Source: Emcibacteraceae bacterium (GTDB lineage Bacteria; Pseudomonadota; Alphaproteobacteria; Sphingomonadales; Emcibacteraceae). Taken from it: a DNA stretch of 64,000 nt. The position numbers were made by a program, and so were the translations under genes. The notes under the pieces were generated by a model. The model ran no database searches, was not told the DNA's origin, and worked only from the letters and a program-made list of their open reading frames with translations. How positions within the stretch are numbered: the stretch's first letter is position 1; each line of letters begins with the position of its first letter. The stretch covers positions 62,001 through 126,000 of the forward strand of contig JAJFIR010000012.1 of the NCBI GenBank assembly GCA_021774795.1, written 5' to 3'. This document shows positions 39,873-49,497 of the stretch, piece after piece.

Positions 39873-41270
39873 ATGGAAGCCATGTTGGCATCGATTGCAG
39901 ATAAGCTATACGAAATTGTGTGGCAGATCATTATGCCGTCGCTGTTGCTGGGAACCGGTGTATATTTAACAATTGGCTTAAAATTTATGCCCATTAGAAG
40001 ACTTAAAGCCGGGTTTAAAATTCTTTTTAGTAAAAAATCCAACACTCATACCGAAGCGAATGACGGCATTACGCCAATGCAATCTCTTATGACGGCACTA
40101 TCCGGTACGATCGGTGCGGGAAATATCATTGGGGTTGCTTCCGCTATCCTTATTGGTGGACCGGGTGCGATATTCTGGATGTGGATGACGGCACTTTGCG
40201 GAATGGCGACAAAATATGCTGAAGCGTTAATGGCCATTAAATACCGGACGCGAAGTGAAGAAGGTTTTCTCATTGGTGGTCCGATGTATTACATTAAAAT
40301 TGGGTTACATAAAAAGTGGTGGTTTTTGGGTACTGCCTATGCAGTGATGATGGTGATTGCCGGACTTGCAACAGGGCATATGGTGCAAGCAAATGCAATA
40401 GCGGTCGTATTTGAAGAAAATTTTGGTATTGGCCGGCTGGTCAGCGGAATTCTACTTTCAGTTTTGGTTTTTATTGTCATTATTGGTGGATTAAAATCGA
40501 TCGCAAGAATGGCTGAAATAACGGTGCCGACGATGACGGTTCTGTATCTAATTTGCGGAACAATTATTCTTATACTGAACATCGATGCGATACCAACCGC
40601 GTTTATGCTAATCTTTGACGGTGCTTTTACCGGTACTGCTGCGGTAGGTGGATTTGCTGGCGCAGGAATAGCCGCGGCCATTCAGCAGGGTGTTTCTCGG
40701 GGACTTTATTCAAACGAAGCTGGCACTGGAAGTGCTGCGATAGCCCATGCCTCTTCAGAAAATGCAGATCCCATAATGCAAGGCGAAATAGCCATGTTGG
40801 GTACCGTAATTGATACAATTATCGTTTGCACCTTTACTTCACTAATCATTTTAACGGTGCAAATTGATGTTGGTGGTATTGTCCAAAGTACCTGGATGTT
40901 TGGTGACGATGGAAATCAGGGTGCGGTATTAACTTCACAAGCTTTTGCCGCTGCCTTACCGGGCGGCGGATATGTTGTAATTATTGGTCAAATTATTTTT
41001 TCATTCACAACCATAATCGCCTGGAGCCTATATGTTGAAAGGGCAGGCGTATTTCTAAGTAATGAAAAATATAAAATGATTTTTAGGATTTCGAGCGTTG
41101 CACTGGTATTTGCAGGTTGTGTCGGGGAATTTGCAACCATCTGGGCCTTCGGCCTTGCCACTTTAGGTATTTTGGCTGCACCGAATTTGGTGGCATTACT
41201 GATAAAAAGCAAAGAAATATTTACGATGACTAATGAAGCGCATCAGGCACGACTTGAACATGAAAAATAA
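39873..41270 (+). CDS. Alanine/glycine:cation symporter (AGCS family)
   Basis: A membrane transporter of 465 residues. Family signatures are SGTIGAGNIIGVASAI and SRGLYSNEAGTGSAAIAHA. It should import alanine or glycine with Na+ (or H+). GGAG precedes the start. A second sodium-dependent transporter follows 35 bp downstream, and an alanine-type aminotransferase lies beyond it. Confidence 0.93.
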   Translation: MEAMLASIADKLYEIVWQIIMPSLLLGTGVYLTIGLKFMPIRRLKAGFKILFSKKSNTHTEANDGITPMQSLMTALSGTIGAGNIIGVASAILIGGPGAIFWMWMTALCGMATKYAEALMAIKYRTRSEEGFLIGGPMYYIKIGLHKKWWFLGTAYAVMMVIAGLATGHMVQANAIAVVFEENFGIGRLVSGILLSVLVFIVIIGGLKSIARMAEITVPTMTVLYLICGTIILILNIDAIPTAFMLIFDGAFTGTAAVGGFAGAGIAAAIQQGVSRGLYSNEAGTGSAAIAHASSENADPIMQGEIAMLGTVIDTIIVCTFTSLIILTVQIDVGGIVQSTWMFGDDGNQGAVLTSQAFAAALPGGGYVVIIGQIIFSFTTIIAWSLYVERAGVFLSNEKYKMIFRISSVALVFAGCVGEFATIWAFGLATLGILAAPNLVALLIKSKEIFTMTNEAHQARLEHEK

Positions 41271-41305
41271 AATACAGAGTAAAATTTAAAAAAGGGAAAA
41301 ACAAT

Positions 41306-42694
41306 ATGACAGTTAGCACAAACCATGAAATGACCAACCACTGGAAATCGCGAACAGGTTTTCTTTTCGCGGCAGTTGGTGGAGCTGTTGGCCTTGGGAA
41401 TATCTGGAGGTTTCCGTTTGAAGCGGGGCAAAATGGTGGAGCTGCCTTTGTTATCATTTATGTTGCCTTTGTTATCATTATCGGCTTTCCACTGTTAAGT
41501 GCAGAAACAATGCTTGGCAGATACGGTAAGCAAGGCGCGATCACTAACTTTGGTCATGTAGCAAAAATGGAAGGCAAGACACAAAACTGGAAATATATTG
41601 GTTGGTTTATTGCGTCTTCATCCTTTATTTTATGTTCATATTATAGTGTGATCGCGGGCACTACCGCTGCATATTCATATGAAGCAATGATGGGAAGTTT
41701 TTCGGCAATTACACCCGACGGTGCTGTAGAATTATACGCCAGTTATTCAGAAAACCCATTAAAATTAACCCTTTGGCATGCCATGTTCATGGGGGCCTGC
41801 GCTATTGTTATGTCGCGCCAACTTAATGACGGGATAGAAAAACTCACTTCAATTGCGATGCCTATATTTTTCTTGCTACTCATTTCATTGATAATTATGG
41901 CAGCAGTAATAGGTGATTTTGCGGCCGGTGCGGCCTTCTTGTTTGAGCCGGATTTTTCAAAAGTATCGGTGGGAATGGTGATCAGTGCCTTGGGACAGGC
42001 CTTTTTCTCTATCGGCGTGGCTTTGGGTATTATGCTGACCTTTGGCGCTTACTTGCCCGAAGATACATCAATCATCAAATCTGCGTTTATAATTTGTATT
42101 GCTGATACGTTAGTAGCGGTTCTAGCTGGTCTTTCCATATTTCCAATCGTATTCGGATTTGGAATGGAACCCAATGTTGGTTCAGCACTTGTATTTAACA
42201 CTATGACTGTGGCCTTCGGCCAACTTGAATATGGTGCGGTTCTGGCTGCCGGGTTTTTCGCCTTGCTCGCGATTGCCGGGTTTACAACACTCCTCGCTTT
42301 GATGGAACAAATGGTCAGTTATCTTAATAAATTTTATGACATTAAACGATCAAAAGCGGCACTCATGGTCACAGGAAGCGTTTTTGCTGTTGGAATGCTA
42401 TCCGTGTTTTCGACAAATGTTTTATCGTCCGTTACGATTTCCGGAATGAATTTAATTGACAGTTTTGATTGGTGGATTAATAAAGTTGGCCTGCCTCTTG
42501 GTGGCTTGTTTACGGCAATTTTTGTGGGATGGATCATAAAAAAGAGCAATGCCATTGCGGCATTTGGACCCAATGAAAAACAGGTGGAAATAGTATATTT
42601 CCTTATCCGTTATTTCTGTCCTGTGGCAATTTTGATCGTCTTTGTTTCACAATTTTGGGATACGATTAGATTGTATCTCTCTTCAATATTTTAA
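41306..42694 (+). CDS. Sodium:neurotransmitter symporter family transporter
   Basis: A LeuT-fold transporter of 462 residues. The N-terminal GAVGLGNIWRFPF unwound helix motif holds the sodium and substrate site. The first extramembrane loop follows ETMLGRYGK. It should import an amino acid with sodium. It probably shares a transcript with the AGCS gene upstream, and a hairpin terminator follows its stop. Confidence 0.93.
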   Translation: MTVSTNHEMTNHWKSRTGFLFAAVGGAVGLGNIWRFPFEAGQNGGAAFVIIYVAFVIIIGFPLLSAETMLGRYGKQGAITNFGHVAKMEGKTQNWKYIGWFIASSSFILCSYYSVIAGTTAAYSYEAMMGSFSAITPDGAVELYASYSENPLKLTLWHAMFMGACAIVMSRQLNDGIEKLTSIAMPIFFLLLISLIIMAAVIGDFAAGAAFLFEPDFSKVSVGMVISALGQAFFSIGVALGIMLTFGAYLPEDTSIIKSAFIICIADTLVAVLAGLSIFPIVFGFGMEPNVGSALVFNTMTVAFGQLEYGAVLAAGFFALLAIAGFTTLLALMEQMVSYLNKFYDIKRSKAALMVTGSVFAVGMLSVFSTNVLSSVTISGMNLIDSFDWWINKVGLPLGGLFTAIFVGWIIKKSNAIAAFGPNEKQVEIVYFLIRYFCPVAILIVFVSQFWDTIRLYLSSIF

Positions 42695-42723
42695 AAACTA
42701 GAATATAATCTTTTTATTTACAT

Positions 42724-42754
42724 GCAGAATCCTGTTTTCCAAGCAGGATTTTGC
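42724..42754 (+). terminator. Hairpin terminator after the symporter genes
   Basis: An 11-bp stem (GCAGAATCCTG against CAGGATTTTGC, with one G-U pair) closes a 9-base loop, followed by a T-containing tail. It lies 30 bases after the symporter stop and before the aminotransferase gene. The T-run is weak. Confidence 0.55.
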
Positions 42755-42795
42755 TGTTATTAGAGGTTGGAAAATATGCCGTGTTAATATAATTG

Positions 42796-44025
42796 ATGGA
42801 CAAGAAGATGAATTCTGAATTTTACAGAATAAAAAGATTACCTCCTTACGTATTTGCTGAAGTGAACGCCATGAAAGCAAAAGCGCGAGCGGCAGGTGAC
42901 GATATCATCGATTTCGGAATGGGAAACCCTGACTTAATGCCACCGCAACATGTGATGGACAAAGTTACAGAAACCATGAAAGATCCAAAAGCGCATCGTT
43001 ATTCGGTATCCAAAGGTATTCACGGTTTGCGTAAAGCGATGGCTGCTTATTATGAAAGACGATTTAATGTAAGCTTGGATCCTGAAAGTGAAGTTATCGC
43101 GACACTTGGGTCAAAAGAGGGGCTTGCTAATCTGGCTCAAGCCATCACAGCACCTGGTGATGTGATACTTGTTCCTAACCCTAGTTATCCTATCCATCAT
43201 TTTGGATTTATCATTGCGGGAGCAACCATACGTCATTTGCCGACAACTAAAGATCATGATTTTATGGAAATTCTGTCTCAAGCCGTTAAGCATAGTGTAC
43301 CTAAGCCGCTAGCGCTCGTGATCAATTATCCGTCAAATCCAACTGCGGAGGTCGTTGACCTTGATTTTTATAAGGAAGTAGTAGCCTTCTGCAAAAAGCA
43401 TGAAATTTTCATACTTTCTGATTTGGCCTATGCAGAAATTTATTTTAATAATACGCCGCCGCCCTCTATCCTTGAGGTGAATGGCGCCCGCGATATTGCA
43501 GTTGAATTTACATCAATGAGCAAAACCTATTCAATGGCGGGCTGGCGCATTGGTTTTGCCGTAGGTAATAAGGATTTAATCGCCGCCTTAACGCGTATGA
43601 AATCATATGTGGATTATGGTGCCTTCACACCTGTACAAGTCGCGGCGACCGCGGCACTGAACGGACCGCAGGATTGTATTGATTACGCGCGTGATACTTA
43701 TAAACGCCGCCGCGATGTTCTTGTAGAGGGGATGGCAGGTTCAGGATGGGAAATTCCATCGCCGGAGGCAACCATGTTTGCCTGGGTGCCACTTCCTGAT
43801 GCTTGGGAAAATATTGGTTCTATGGAATTTTCGAAACAACTTATAGAACATGCTAAAGTGGCTGTTGCGCCCGGCATCGGCTTCGGTGAATATGGTGATG
43901 GTTTTGTCAGGATAGCACTTGTCGAGAATGAGCAACGTATCAGACAAGCTGTGCGAAATATGAAGCAATTTATGACAAAGAATGAAGAATATTTAGATCA
44001 ATCAATAAAAAGAGTGGGTAGTTAA
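42796..44025 (+). CDS. alaC: Alanine-type aminotransferase (AlaC-like, class I/II)
   Basis: Fold type I PLP aminotransferase of about 409 residues. The N-terminus (RIKRLPPYVFAEVN, then DFGMGNPD) is that of the AlaC/LL-diaminopimelate aminotransferase-like group found before hom in alphaproteobacteria. The cofactor lysine is in SMSKTYSMAGWRIGF. Start choice is uncertain: ATGs at 42796 and 42808 are both possible, and homologues fit the shorter form. The homoserine dehydrogenase gene begins 3 bases after the stop. It should interconvert pyruvate and alanine, or a related pair. Confidence 0.87.
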   Translation: MDKKMNSEFYRIKRLPPYVFAEVNAMKAKARAAGDDIIDFGMGNPDLMPPQHVMDKVTETMKDPKAHRYSVSKGIHGLRKAMAAYYERRFNVSLDPESEVIATLGSKEGLANLAQAITAPGDVILVPNPSYPIHHFGFIIAGATIRHLPTTKDHDFMEILSQAVKHSVPKPLALVINYPSNPTAEVVDLDFYKEVVAFCKKHEIFILSDLAYAEIYFNNTPPPSILEVNGARDIAVEFTSMSKTYSMAGWRIGFAVGNKDLIAALTRMKSYVDYGAFTPVQVAATAALNGPQDCIDYARDTYKRRRDVLVEGMAGSGWEIPSPEATMFAWVPLPDAWENIGSMEFSKQLIEHAKVAVAPGIGFGEYGDGFVRIALVENEQRIRQAVRNMKQFMTKNEEYLDQSIKRVGS

Positions 44026-44028
44026 ATT

Positions 44029-45321
44029 TTGAATAAACCTTTAAAAGTCGCTATTGCGGGCCTTGGTAGTGTCGGTGTTGGTGTTGTGAAAGTATTGGAA
44101 CAACATAAAAAACTGATCGGTGAACGAGCGGGACGTAAGATAGAGATTACCCATGTTTCAGCCAGAAACCGTGATACTGAGCGAGGCATTGATTTATCAA
44201 ATTATCAATGGGTTGATAACGCGCTTGAGATGGCTGGTCTTGAAGGGGTGGATATTGTTGTCGAGCTGATTGGTGGCGAAGAAGGTATCGCTTACGAACT
44301 TGCAAAAAGTACGTTAAAGAATTCTAAATCATTGGTTACCGCGAATAAAGCGATGGTCGCCCATCACGGTGCTATTTTGGCTGATTTAGCCCAAAATAAT
44401 AACGTTGTCCTGCGATTTGAAGCGGCGGTAGCAGGTGGAATACCGATTATCAAAGCCATCGGCGAAGGGCTAGCCGCAAACGAACTTAATCTCGTTTACG
44501 GTATCATGAACGGTACGACAAATTACATGTTAAGCCAGATGGAAGCTACCGGTCGAAGTTATGATGAAATCTTGGCGGAAACAGAAGCTTTAGGCTATTT
44601 GGAAGCGGACCCCGCTTTGGATTTAGACGGAATTGACGCCGCTCATAAGCTGGCAATTTTAAGCAGCGTTGCTTTTGGTACCAAAACTGATTTTGATAGC
44701 GTTTATATTGAAGGCATACGAGAAATCGAAACCGTTGACATTAAGTATGGTAAGGAACTTGGCTACCGAATTAAATTGCTTGGCATCACTAAATTTGAAG
44801 ATGGCAATCTATCGCAGCGTGTTCATCCGGTGATGATCGACAGAAAACTGCCCATAGCGGGTGTGATGGATGGTTTTAATGCGCTGGCGGTAGACGGCGA
44901 CTTTATTGGCCGGACATTTTATCAAGGCCGCGGTGCCGGAGAAGGGCCGACGGCCTCCGCCGTTGTCGCCGACTTAATTGATATAGCCCGCGGGCATTCA
45001 GGTCCGGCGTTCTTTAAGCCGGCTTCAAGCCTTGTTTCAGCCAGCCCTGTACCAATAACCCAGAGAAAAGGCGTTTATTATGTGCGACTTCATGTTTTGG
45101 ATGAAGCAGGCGTGATTGCAGATATTACGACAGGACTTAAAAATGCTAATGTTTCTGTTGAAACCATGCTTCAAAAAGGCACCGAGCGCGATGGCACTGT
45201 TTACGTGGTTATGATTACCCATGAAACCAGAGAAACCGCGATGAAAGATGCACTTAACCGTATCAATGAACTACCGAGTGTGATAGAAAAACCTTTGTTT
45301 ATAAGAATTGAAAAATTGTAA
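44029..45321 (+). CDS. hom: Homoserine dehydrogenase
   Basis: NAD(P)-dependent reduction of aspartate semialdehyde to homoserine in threonine and methionine synthesis. The 430-residue protein starts at TTG. The nucleotide motif GLGSVGVGVV is at the N-terminus, and the catalytic-domain motif GGIPIIKAIGEGLAAN is present. A C-terminal ACT domain (about residues 350-430, from YYVRLHVLDEAGV) suggests feedback control. It lies in the conserved alaC-hom-glpX-recJ order. Confidence 0.95.
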   Translation: MNKPLKVAIAGLGSVGVGVVKVLEQHKKLIGERAGRKIEITHVSARNRDTERGIDLSNYQWVDNALEMAGLEGVDIVVELIGGEEGIAYELAKSTLKNSKSLVTANKAMVAHHGAILADLAQNNNVVLRFEAAVAGGIPIIKAIGEGLAANELNLVYGIMNGTTNYMLSQMEATGRSYDEILAETEALGYLEADPALDLDGIDAAHKLAILSSVAFGTKTDFDSVYIEGIREIETVDIKYGKELGYRIKLLGITKFEDGNLSQRVHPVMIDRKLPIAGVMDGFNALAVDGDFIGRTFYQGRGAGEGPTASAVVADLIDIARGHSGPAFFKPASSLVSASPVPITQRKGVYYVRLHVLDEAGVIADITTGLKNANVSVETMLQKGTERDGTVYVVMITHETRETAMKDALNRINELPSVIEKPLFIRIEKL

Positions 45322-45368
45322 AATTAAGATATATTCAGGTTTGAATAATAAAAAAATAGGAATAAATT

Positions 45369-46346
45369 ATGGCTGTTAATTCGACTTTAGATCGTATTTT
45401 TGTACTAGAGCTCGTGCGTGTCACAGAAGCAGCGGCAATTGCTGCGGCGAAGCTTGTTGGAATGGGGGACGAAAAAGCGGCGGATGCCGCCGCAGTTGAT
45501 TCCATGCGTAACGAACTAAACGAGCTTCATATTAAAGGAAGAATTGTTATTGGTGAGGGGGAACGCGATGAAGCCCCTATGCTTTACATTGGTGAAGAGG
45601 TTGGAACAGGCGAAGGTCCTGAAATTGATATCGCCCTTGATCCGCTGGAAGGAACAACCATTGCCGCCAAAGCCATGCAAAATTCGCTTGCGGTTGTAGC
45701 ACTTGCTGAAAAGGGTAACCTTCTTAATGCACCGGATGTGTATATGGATAAAATAGCAGTTGGTCCCGGGCTTCCTCTTGGTGTAGTGGACCTTGATAAA
45801 TCAGTTGAAGATAATGTCAAAGCGGTCGCAGATGCAAAAGGCCGCCTTGTTAGTGATATGCTTGTATGTGTACTTGACCGACCACGGCACGGCGATCTTA
45901 TTGAAAAAATTCGCTCCACTGGTGCCCGTGTTAAGCTTATTGGTGACGGTGATGTCGCAGGCGTTATTGATACCACCGACCCGGATACTTCCGTTGATTT
46001 ATATATGGGGTCCGGCGGCGCACCGGAAGGCGTGCTGGCGGCAGCCGCTCTGCGTTGCACTGGCGGTCAAATTCAAGGACGTCTTACATTCCGTAACGAC
46101 ACCGAACGTGCTCGCGCTCATAAATGGGGGATTGAAGACCTTGACCGTAAATATTCGACGGAAGAAATGGCAAGCGGCGATGTAATATTCGCGGCGACCG
46201 GTGTCACGGACGGCACACTTCTTCGCGGTGTCCATAGCACAATTGACGGGAAAGGCTACACGACTGATACGGTTGTGATGCGTTCCGCGTCAAAAACAGT
46301 GCGCCGCATTAAAACAGAGCATAATCGCGCTATTAAACAAGCATAA
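45369..46346 (+). CDS. glpX: Class II fructose-1,6-bisphosphatase
   Basis: A gluconeogenic phosphatase of 325 residues. The lithium-sensitive-phosphatase-type metal motifs GEGERDEAPML and DPLEGTT are present, as are YMGSGGAPEGVLAAAALRC and the hydrolase core. It sits between hom and recJ, separated from recJ by 5 bases. Confidence 0.95.
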   Translation: MAVNSTLDRIFVLELVRVTEAAAIAAAKLVGMGDEKAADAAAVDSMRNELNELHIKGRIVIGEGERDEAPMLYIGEEVGTGEGPEIDIALDPLEGTTIAAKAMQNSLAVVALAEKGNLLNAPDVYMDKIAVGPGLPLGVVDLDKSVEDNVKAVADAKGRLVSDMLVCVLDRPRHGDLIEKIRSTGARVKLIGDGDVAGVIDTTDPDTSVDLYMGSGGAPEGVLAAAALRCTGGQIQGRLTFRNDTERARAHKWGIEDLDRKYSTEEMASGDVIFAATGVTDGTLLRGVHSTIDGKGYTTDTVVMRSASKTVRRIKTEHNRAIKQA

Positions 46347-46351
46347 AATTA

Positions 46352-48160
46352 ATGGATACAGATATTAACCCTACGGCCAATCATGACGTCATATTGGCTG
46401 TAGAAAAATCTGTGACGGGTCGAATGTGGGTCGCGAGACCCGCAGAACACCGTATTGTTCAAGCCATATCGCAAAACCACTCTCTGCCGGAAATCGTTGC
46501 CCGTGTTGTGGCGGGGCGGGGCATTGGCATTGATGATGCCGCGATATTCTTAAACCCCACATTAAAGGAAACACTACCCGATCCTTCCCATTTTAAGGAT
46601 ATGGATAAGGCTTGCTCGCGCGTTGCCGACGCCATTGTGACGGGTGAAAAGGTAGCAGTATTTGGTGATTATGATGTTGACGGGGCGACATCATCGGCCA
46701 TTTTCAAGCTGTTTTTTAAAAGCATAGGTCAGGACATCACTGCATATATTCCGGACCGTATGCGCGAAGGATATGGTCCCAATACCAAAGCACTTCTGGA
46801 GCTAAAAGCAGCTGGTCATAGCTTGGCAATAACCGTTGATTGCGGCATCGTGTCGTTTGACCCCATTGCGGCTGCAACCGATGCTGGCCTTGATATTATT
46901 GTGGTTGATCATCATCAGGCGGAAGCAAAACTACCTGATGCGGTCGCAGTGGTAAACCCAAACCGTGTCGACGAAGAGCCAGGATATGGTCAGCTCGCGG
47001 CGATCGGCGTAAGCTTCATTACGGTCGTTGGTATTAATCGCGAGCTTAGAAAACGAAGTTGGTACCAAGAACAGGATATTGCTGAACCGGGCCTGCTGAA
47101 CTGGCTTGACCTTGTTGCCTTGGGGACCATTTGCGATATGGTGCCACTTACCGGCATTAACAGGGCAATGGTTACTCAAGGTCTTAAAATCATGGCGATG
47201 CGAAAAAATATTGGCCTTAAAGCGTTAAGCGATGTTGCTTCAATTAATGAACCACCAGGCACCTACCACGCCGGATTTTTGCTGGGCCCAAGGGTTAATG
47301 CAGGCGGGCGGGTTGGCCGATCTGAAGCGGGAACCATACTGCTTAGCACCGATGACGAACAGGAAGCCAGCCGGATATCACAGGAATTAAATACTTATAA
47401 TGCTGAACGCAAAACCATTGAAGCGATGGTACTTGAAGACGCTATGGGTCAGGTCAGCAATAAAATTGGTGTTGGCGGAATTGTACCGCCGGTCATTATC
47501 GCATCCAACGTTGGTTGGCACCCGGGTGTTATCGGCATAGCGGCGGGCCGCTTGAAAGAGCATTTTAATCGTCCTACAATTGTGATTGCTATCGACGAAA
47601 ATGGTGATGCCAAGGGATCCGGAAGATCAATAATGGGTGTTGATTTGGGTGCCGCAATTACCGCCGCGCGCCAATCGGAAATATTAACCGCTGGCGGCGG
47701 TCATGCAATGGCCGCAGGACTTAGTATGCGCCAGGAAAATATTAAAAATTTAGGCAATTTTCTAAACGAACGCCTTAAAAACAAAGTTGATGATGCGATT
47801 ACGACGCTGTCACTTAAACTGGACGGCGTCTTAAATTTATCAGCGGTGAACGCGGCACTGGTTGATGATTTGGATAAGGTAGGGCCATACGGGCAGGGCA
47901 ACGCACAACCGCGTTTTGCCTTTTCTAATGTATTGCTCACCTATGTTGATATCGTTGGCAAGGACCATGTAAAATGCACCTTAAAAAGCGGGGACGGCAG
48001 TACGGTGAAAGCCATGGCGTTTCGGTCTGCGGATAAGCCGCTTGGCCAATTGCTGATAGAATCCCGCGGTAAAAATATTAAGATCGCCGGAACCATCCGA
48101 AACAATCATTGGAACGGACGCACGACTGCCGAAATTTTCATCGATGACGCGTGCGCTTAA
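46352..48160 (+). CDS. recJ: Single-stranded-DNA-specific exonuclease RecJ
   Basis: A DHH-family 5'-3' exonuclease of 602 residues used in recombination and mismatch repair. Motif I is FGDYDVDGATSS, the DHH motif is VVDHHQAE, and the DHHA1 GGGHAMAAG motif lies near residue 450. The OB-like C-terminal region is complete. It ends the alaC-hom-glpX-recJ cluster, with tRNA-Glu downstream. Confidence 0.95.
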   Translation: MDTDINPTANHDVILAVEKSVTGRMWVARPAEHRIVQAISQNHSLPEIVARVVAGRGIGIDDAAIFLNPTLKETLPDPSHFKDMDKACSRVADAIVTGEKVAVFGDYDVDGATSSAIFKLFFKSIGQDITAYIPDRMREGYGPNTKALLELKAAGHSLAITVDCGIVSFDPIAAATDAGLDIIVVDHHQAEAKLPDAVAVVNPNRVDEEPGYGQLAAIGVSFITVVGINRELRKRSWYQEQDIAEPGLLNWLDLVALGTICDMVPLTGINRAMVTQGLKIMAMRKNIGLKALSDVASINEPPGTYHAGFLLGPRVNAGGRVGRSEAGTILLSTDDEQEASRISQELNTYNAERKTIEAMVLEDAMGQVSNKIGVGGIVPPVIIASNVGWHPGVIGIAAGRLKEHFNRPTIVIAIDENGDAKGSGRSIMGVDLGAAITAARQSEILTAGGGHAMAAGLSMRQENIKNLGNFLNERLKNKVDDAITTLSLKLDGVLNLSAVNAALVDDLDKVGPYGQGNAQPRFAFSNVLLTYVDIVGKDHVKCTLKSGDGSTVKAMAFRSADKPLGQLLIESRGKNIKIAGTIRNNHWNGRTTAEIFIDDACA

Positions 48161-48234
48161 AGGCATGAGTGTCGCCAATGGGCTGTGCTTAATGGCTTAT
48201 TTTAAAAAAGATTTACCCATAACCAAAAAAGCTA

Positions 48235-48263
48235 TTGACCCGTGGCACCGGAACGGTTAGAAA
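48235..48263 (+). promoter_or_regulatory. Promoter of tRNA-Glu
   Basis: TTGACC at 48235-48240 and TAGAAA at 48258-48263 are 17 bases apart. Transcription would start about ten bases before the tRNA 5' end. Confidence 0.55.
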
Positions 48264-48281
48264 CCACCCACCGACAAAGAC

Positions 48282-48356
48282 GGCCCCTTCGTCTAGCGGT
48301 TAGGACGCGGCCCTTTCACGGCTGAAACACGGGTTCGATTCCCGTAGGGGTCACCA
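48282..48356 (+). tRNA. tRNA-Glu (anticodon TTC)
   Basis: A 75-base tRNA with an encoded CCA. The acceptor stem GGCCCCT pairs with AGGGGTC (one G-U). The anticodon stem CGGCC/GGCTG holds the loop CTTTCAC with anticodon TTC, and the T-arm contains GGTTCGATTCC. It lies at the left edge of the oxalate gene cluster, a position often used by integrating elements, but no integrase was found. Confidence 0.97.
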
Positions 48357-48565
48357 GTCGTTTTTTATCCTACTGATATCATTTACCTTTTCTCGTTTTA
48401 CCCCTTACCTCGGTAACAGGTGCGGGAATAGGACTATTAAATTCGTTCTGTAAACGCTTGATTGACGTCCTCAGTCCCATCTTGATGCTGGTCCGTTTTT
48501 CTGTGTATCTATCGGTCTCTATACTTACCGGCAGAGCCGCGCACGCTTGCCTTGATCACGACAAC

Positions 48566-48607
48566 ATTTCTCGGGAAGTTAAAACCGATTTAACGGGCGC
48601 ATACCAA
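48566..48607 (+). repeat. Imperfect 42-bp repeat, left copy
   Basis: It matches 59473-59514 at 34 of 42 positions without gaps, same orientation; the core is AAACCGATTTANCGGG. The two copies bracket the oxalate cluster. The mismatch pattern does not favour third codon positions in either coding direction, so it is probably a non-coding site. Confidence 0.6.
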
Positions 48608-48654
48608 CTTCAAATGTTTCAATATCCTTTATCCACTTCCAATAAATAATTATG

Positions 48655-48688
48655 TTGACCATCCCGAAGTTGGGTGTATGGTATACCA
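48655..48688 (+). promoter_or_regulatory. Promoter and candidate GntR operator of the oxalate cluster
   Basis: TTGACC at 48655-48660 is followed 18 bases later by TGGTAT. The latter is part of a perfect 10-bp palindrome, TGGTATACCA (48679-48688), extendable with small mismatches. FadR/VanR-type GntR proteins bind short palindromes of this style. Overlap with the -10 region would make a bound protein a repressor. It lies 64 bases before the GntR start. Confidence 0.5.
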
Positions 48689-48752
48689 CATAATTAACTT
48701 CAGGTTCTACTTATGAAGTCTGTTGAAGTGATAAATGCATGCGGAGAAACAG

Positions 48753-49469
48753 ATGTCGATCAGCGATAAGCTAAGTCCGGTGGCGGTGAATTTTACGCTA
48801 AAAGACCATACTTACAACGTGCTTCGCAAGGCCATCCTTGAAATGAATATCTACCATCCTGATACAGATTTGCGCTTGGATGAACGAACGCTTGCCGAAA
48901 ATCTTGCTATTTCACGTACGCCAATCAGAGAAGCACTTGCGCGATTGGCGCAAGATGGATTGGTAGAGATAATTCCGCGCAAAGGGGTGTTCGTTCATCG
49001 CAAGTCTCGTGATGAAATTCTTGAGATGGTCGTCGTGTGGGCGGCCTTGGAAAGTATGGCCGCGCGGCTCGCTACCGAAAATGCATCTGACGATGACCTT
49101 CGTGCTTTGCGTAAGTTTGCGATGAAGAATAGTATGAACGCCATGAGTGCTGAAATCGAGGAATACTCTGATGCCAATATTAAGTTTCACCAAAATATCT
49201 TGGCACTTTCCGGGTGTAAGGCACTTGGCAAAATGGCGGAGGGGTTGTTTGCGCATATGTATGCGGTACGTCGCCGCGCCATGGGAGAGGGTGACCGCGT
49301 TACTAAATCGGTCGCGGACCATATGGAAATAATTGATGCACTAGAGGCGAGAGACGCGGATTTGTCGGCCATGCGGGTCAGAGAACATACCATGAGGTTG
49401 CATGATCATATCCGCAAAACATGGACGAGATTGGAAAATTTAAGCTCTGCCAAAACAGAAACTATTTAA
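48753..49469 (+). CDS. GntR-family (FadR subfamily) transcriptional regulator
   Basis: 238 residues from the ATG at 48753, which has GGAG eight bases upstream; the frame opens six codons earlier. The N-terminal winged helix is clear (DERTLAENLAISRTPIREAL, then DGLVEIIPRKGVFV). The C-terminal all-helical FCD ligand domain contains Asp/His positions for metal and carboxylate binding (DANIKFHQNI). It lies 28 bp upstream of oxc on the same strand, so it probably regulates the oxalate genes and itself. Oxalate or a CoA thioester is a plausible effector. Confidence 0.9.
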   Translation: MSISDKLSPVAVNFTLKDHTYNVLRKAILEMNIYHPDTDLRLDERTLAENLAISRTPIREALARLAQDGLVEIIPRKGVFVHRKSRDEILEMVVVWAALESMAARLATENASDDDLRALRKFAMKNSMNAMSAEIEEYSDANIKFHQNILALSGCKALGKMAEGLFAHMYAVRRRAMGEGDRVTKSVADHMEIIDALEARDADLSAMRVREHTMRLHDHIRKTWTRLENLSSAKTETI

Positions 49470-49497
49470 TTTTAATTGACGAAGACGGAACGTAAAC

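Larger units (their letters stand above)
48357..48752. other. Intergenic region between tRNA-Glu and the GntR gene
   Basis: Nearly 400 bases without a convincing gene. A T-run directly after the tRNA may end its transcript. The stretch contains a 42-bp sequence repeated near 59.5 kb and, closer to the GntR gene, a promoter overlapped by a palindrome. Short frames on both strands show no recognisable motif. Confidence 0.6.

Noticed and set aside
48379-48480. 33-codon minus-strand frame ending close to tRNA-Glu, considered as an integrase remnant
   Set aside because: Basic composition only; no tyrosine-recombinase motif is visible, so the idea cannot be supported.
48458-48649. 63-codon plus-strand frame between tRNA-Glu and the GntR gene
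   Set aside because: It covers the left 42-bp repeat, and substitutions between the two repeat copies do not follow codon positions. There is no ribosome binding site and no known motif.
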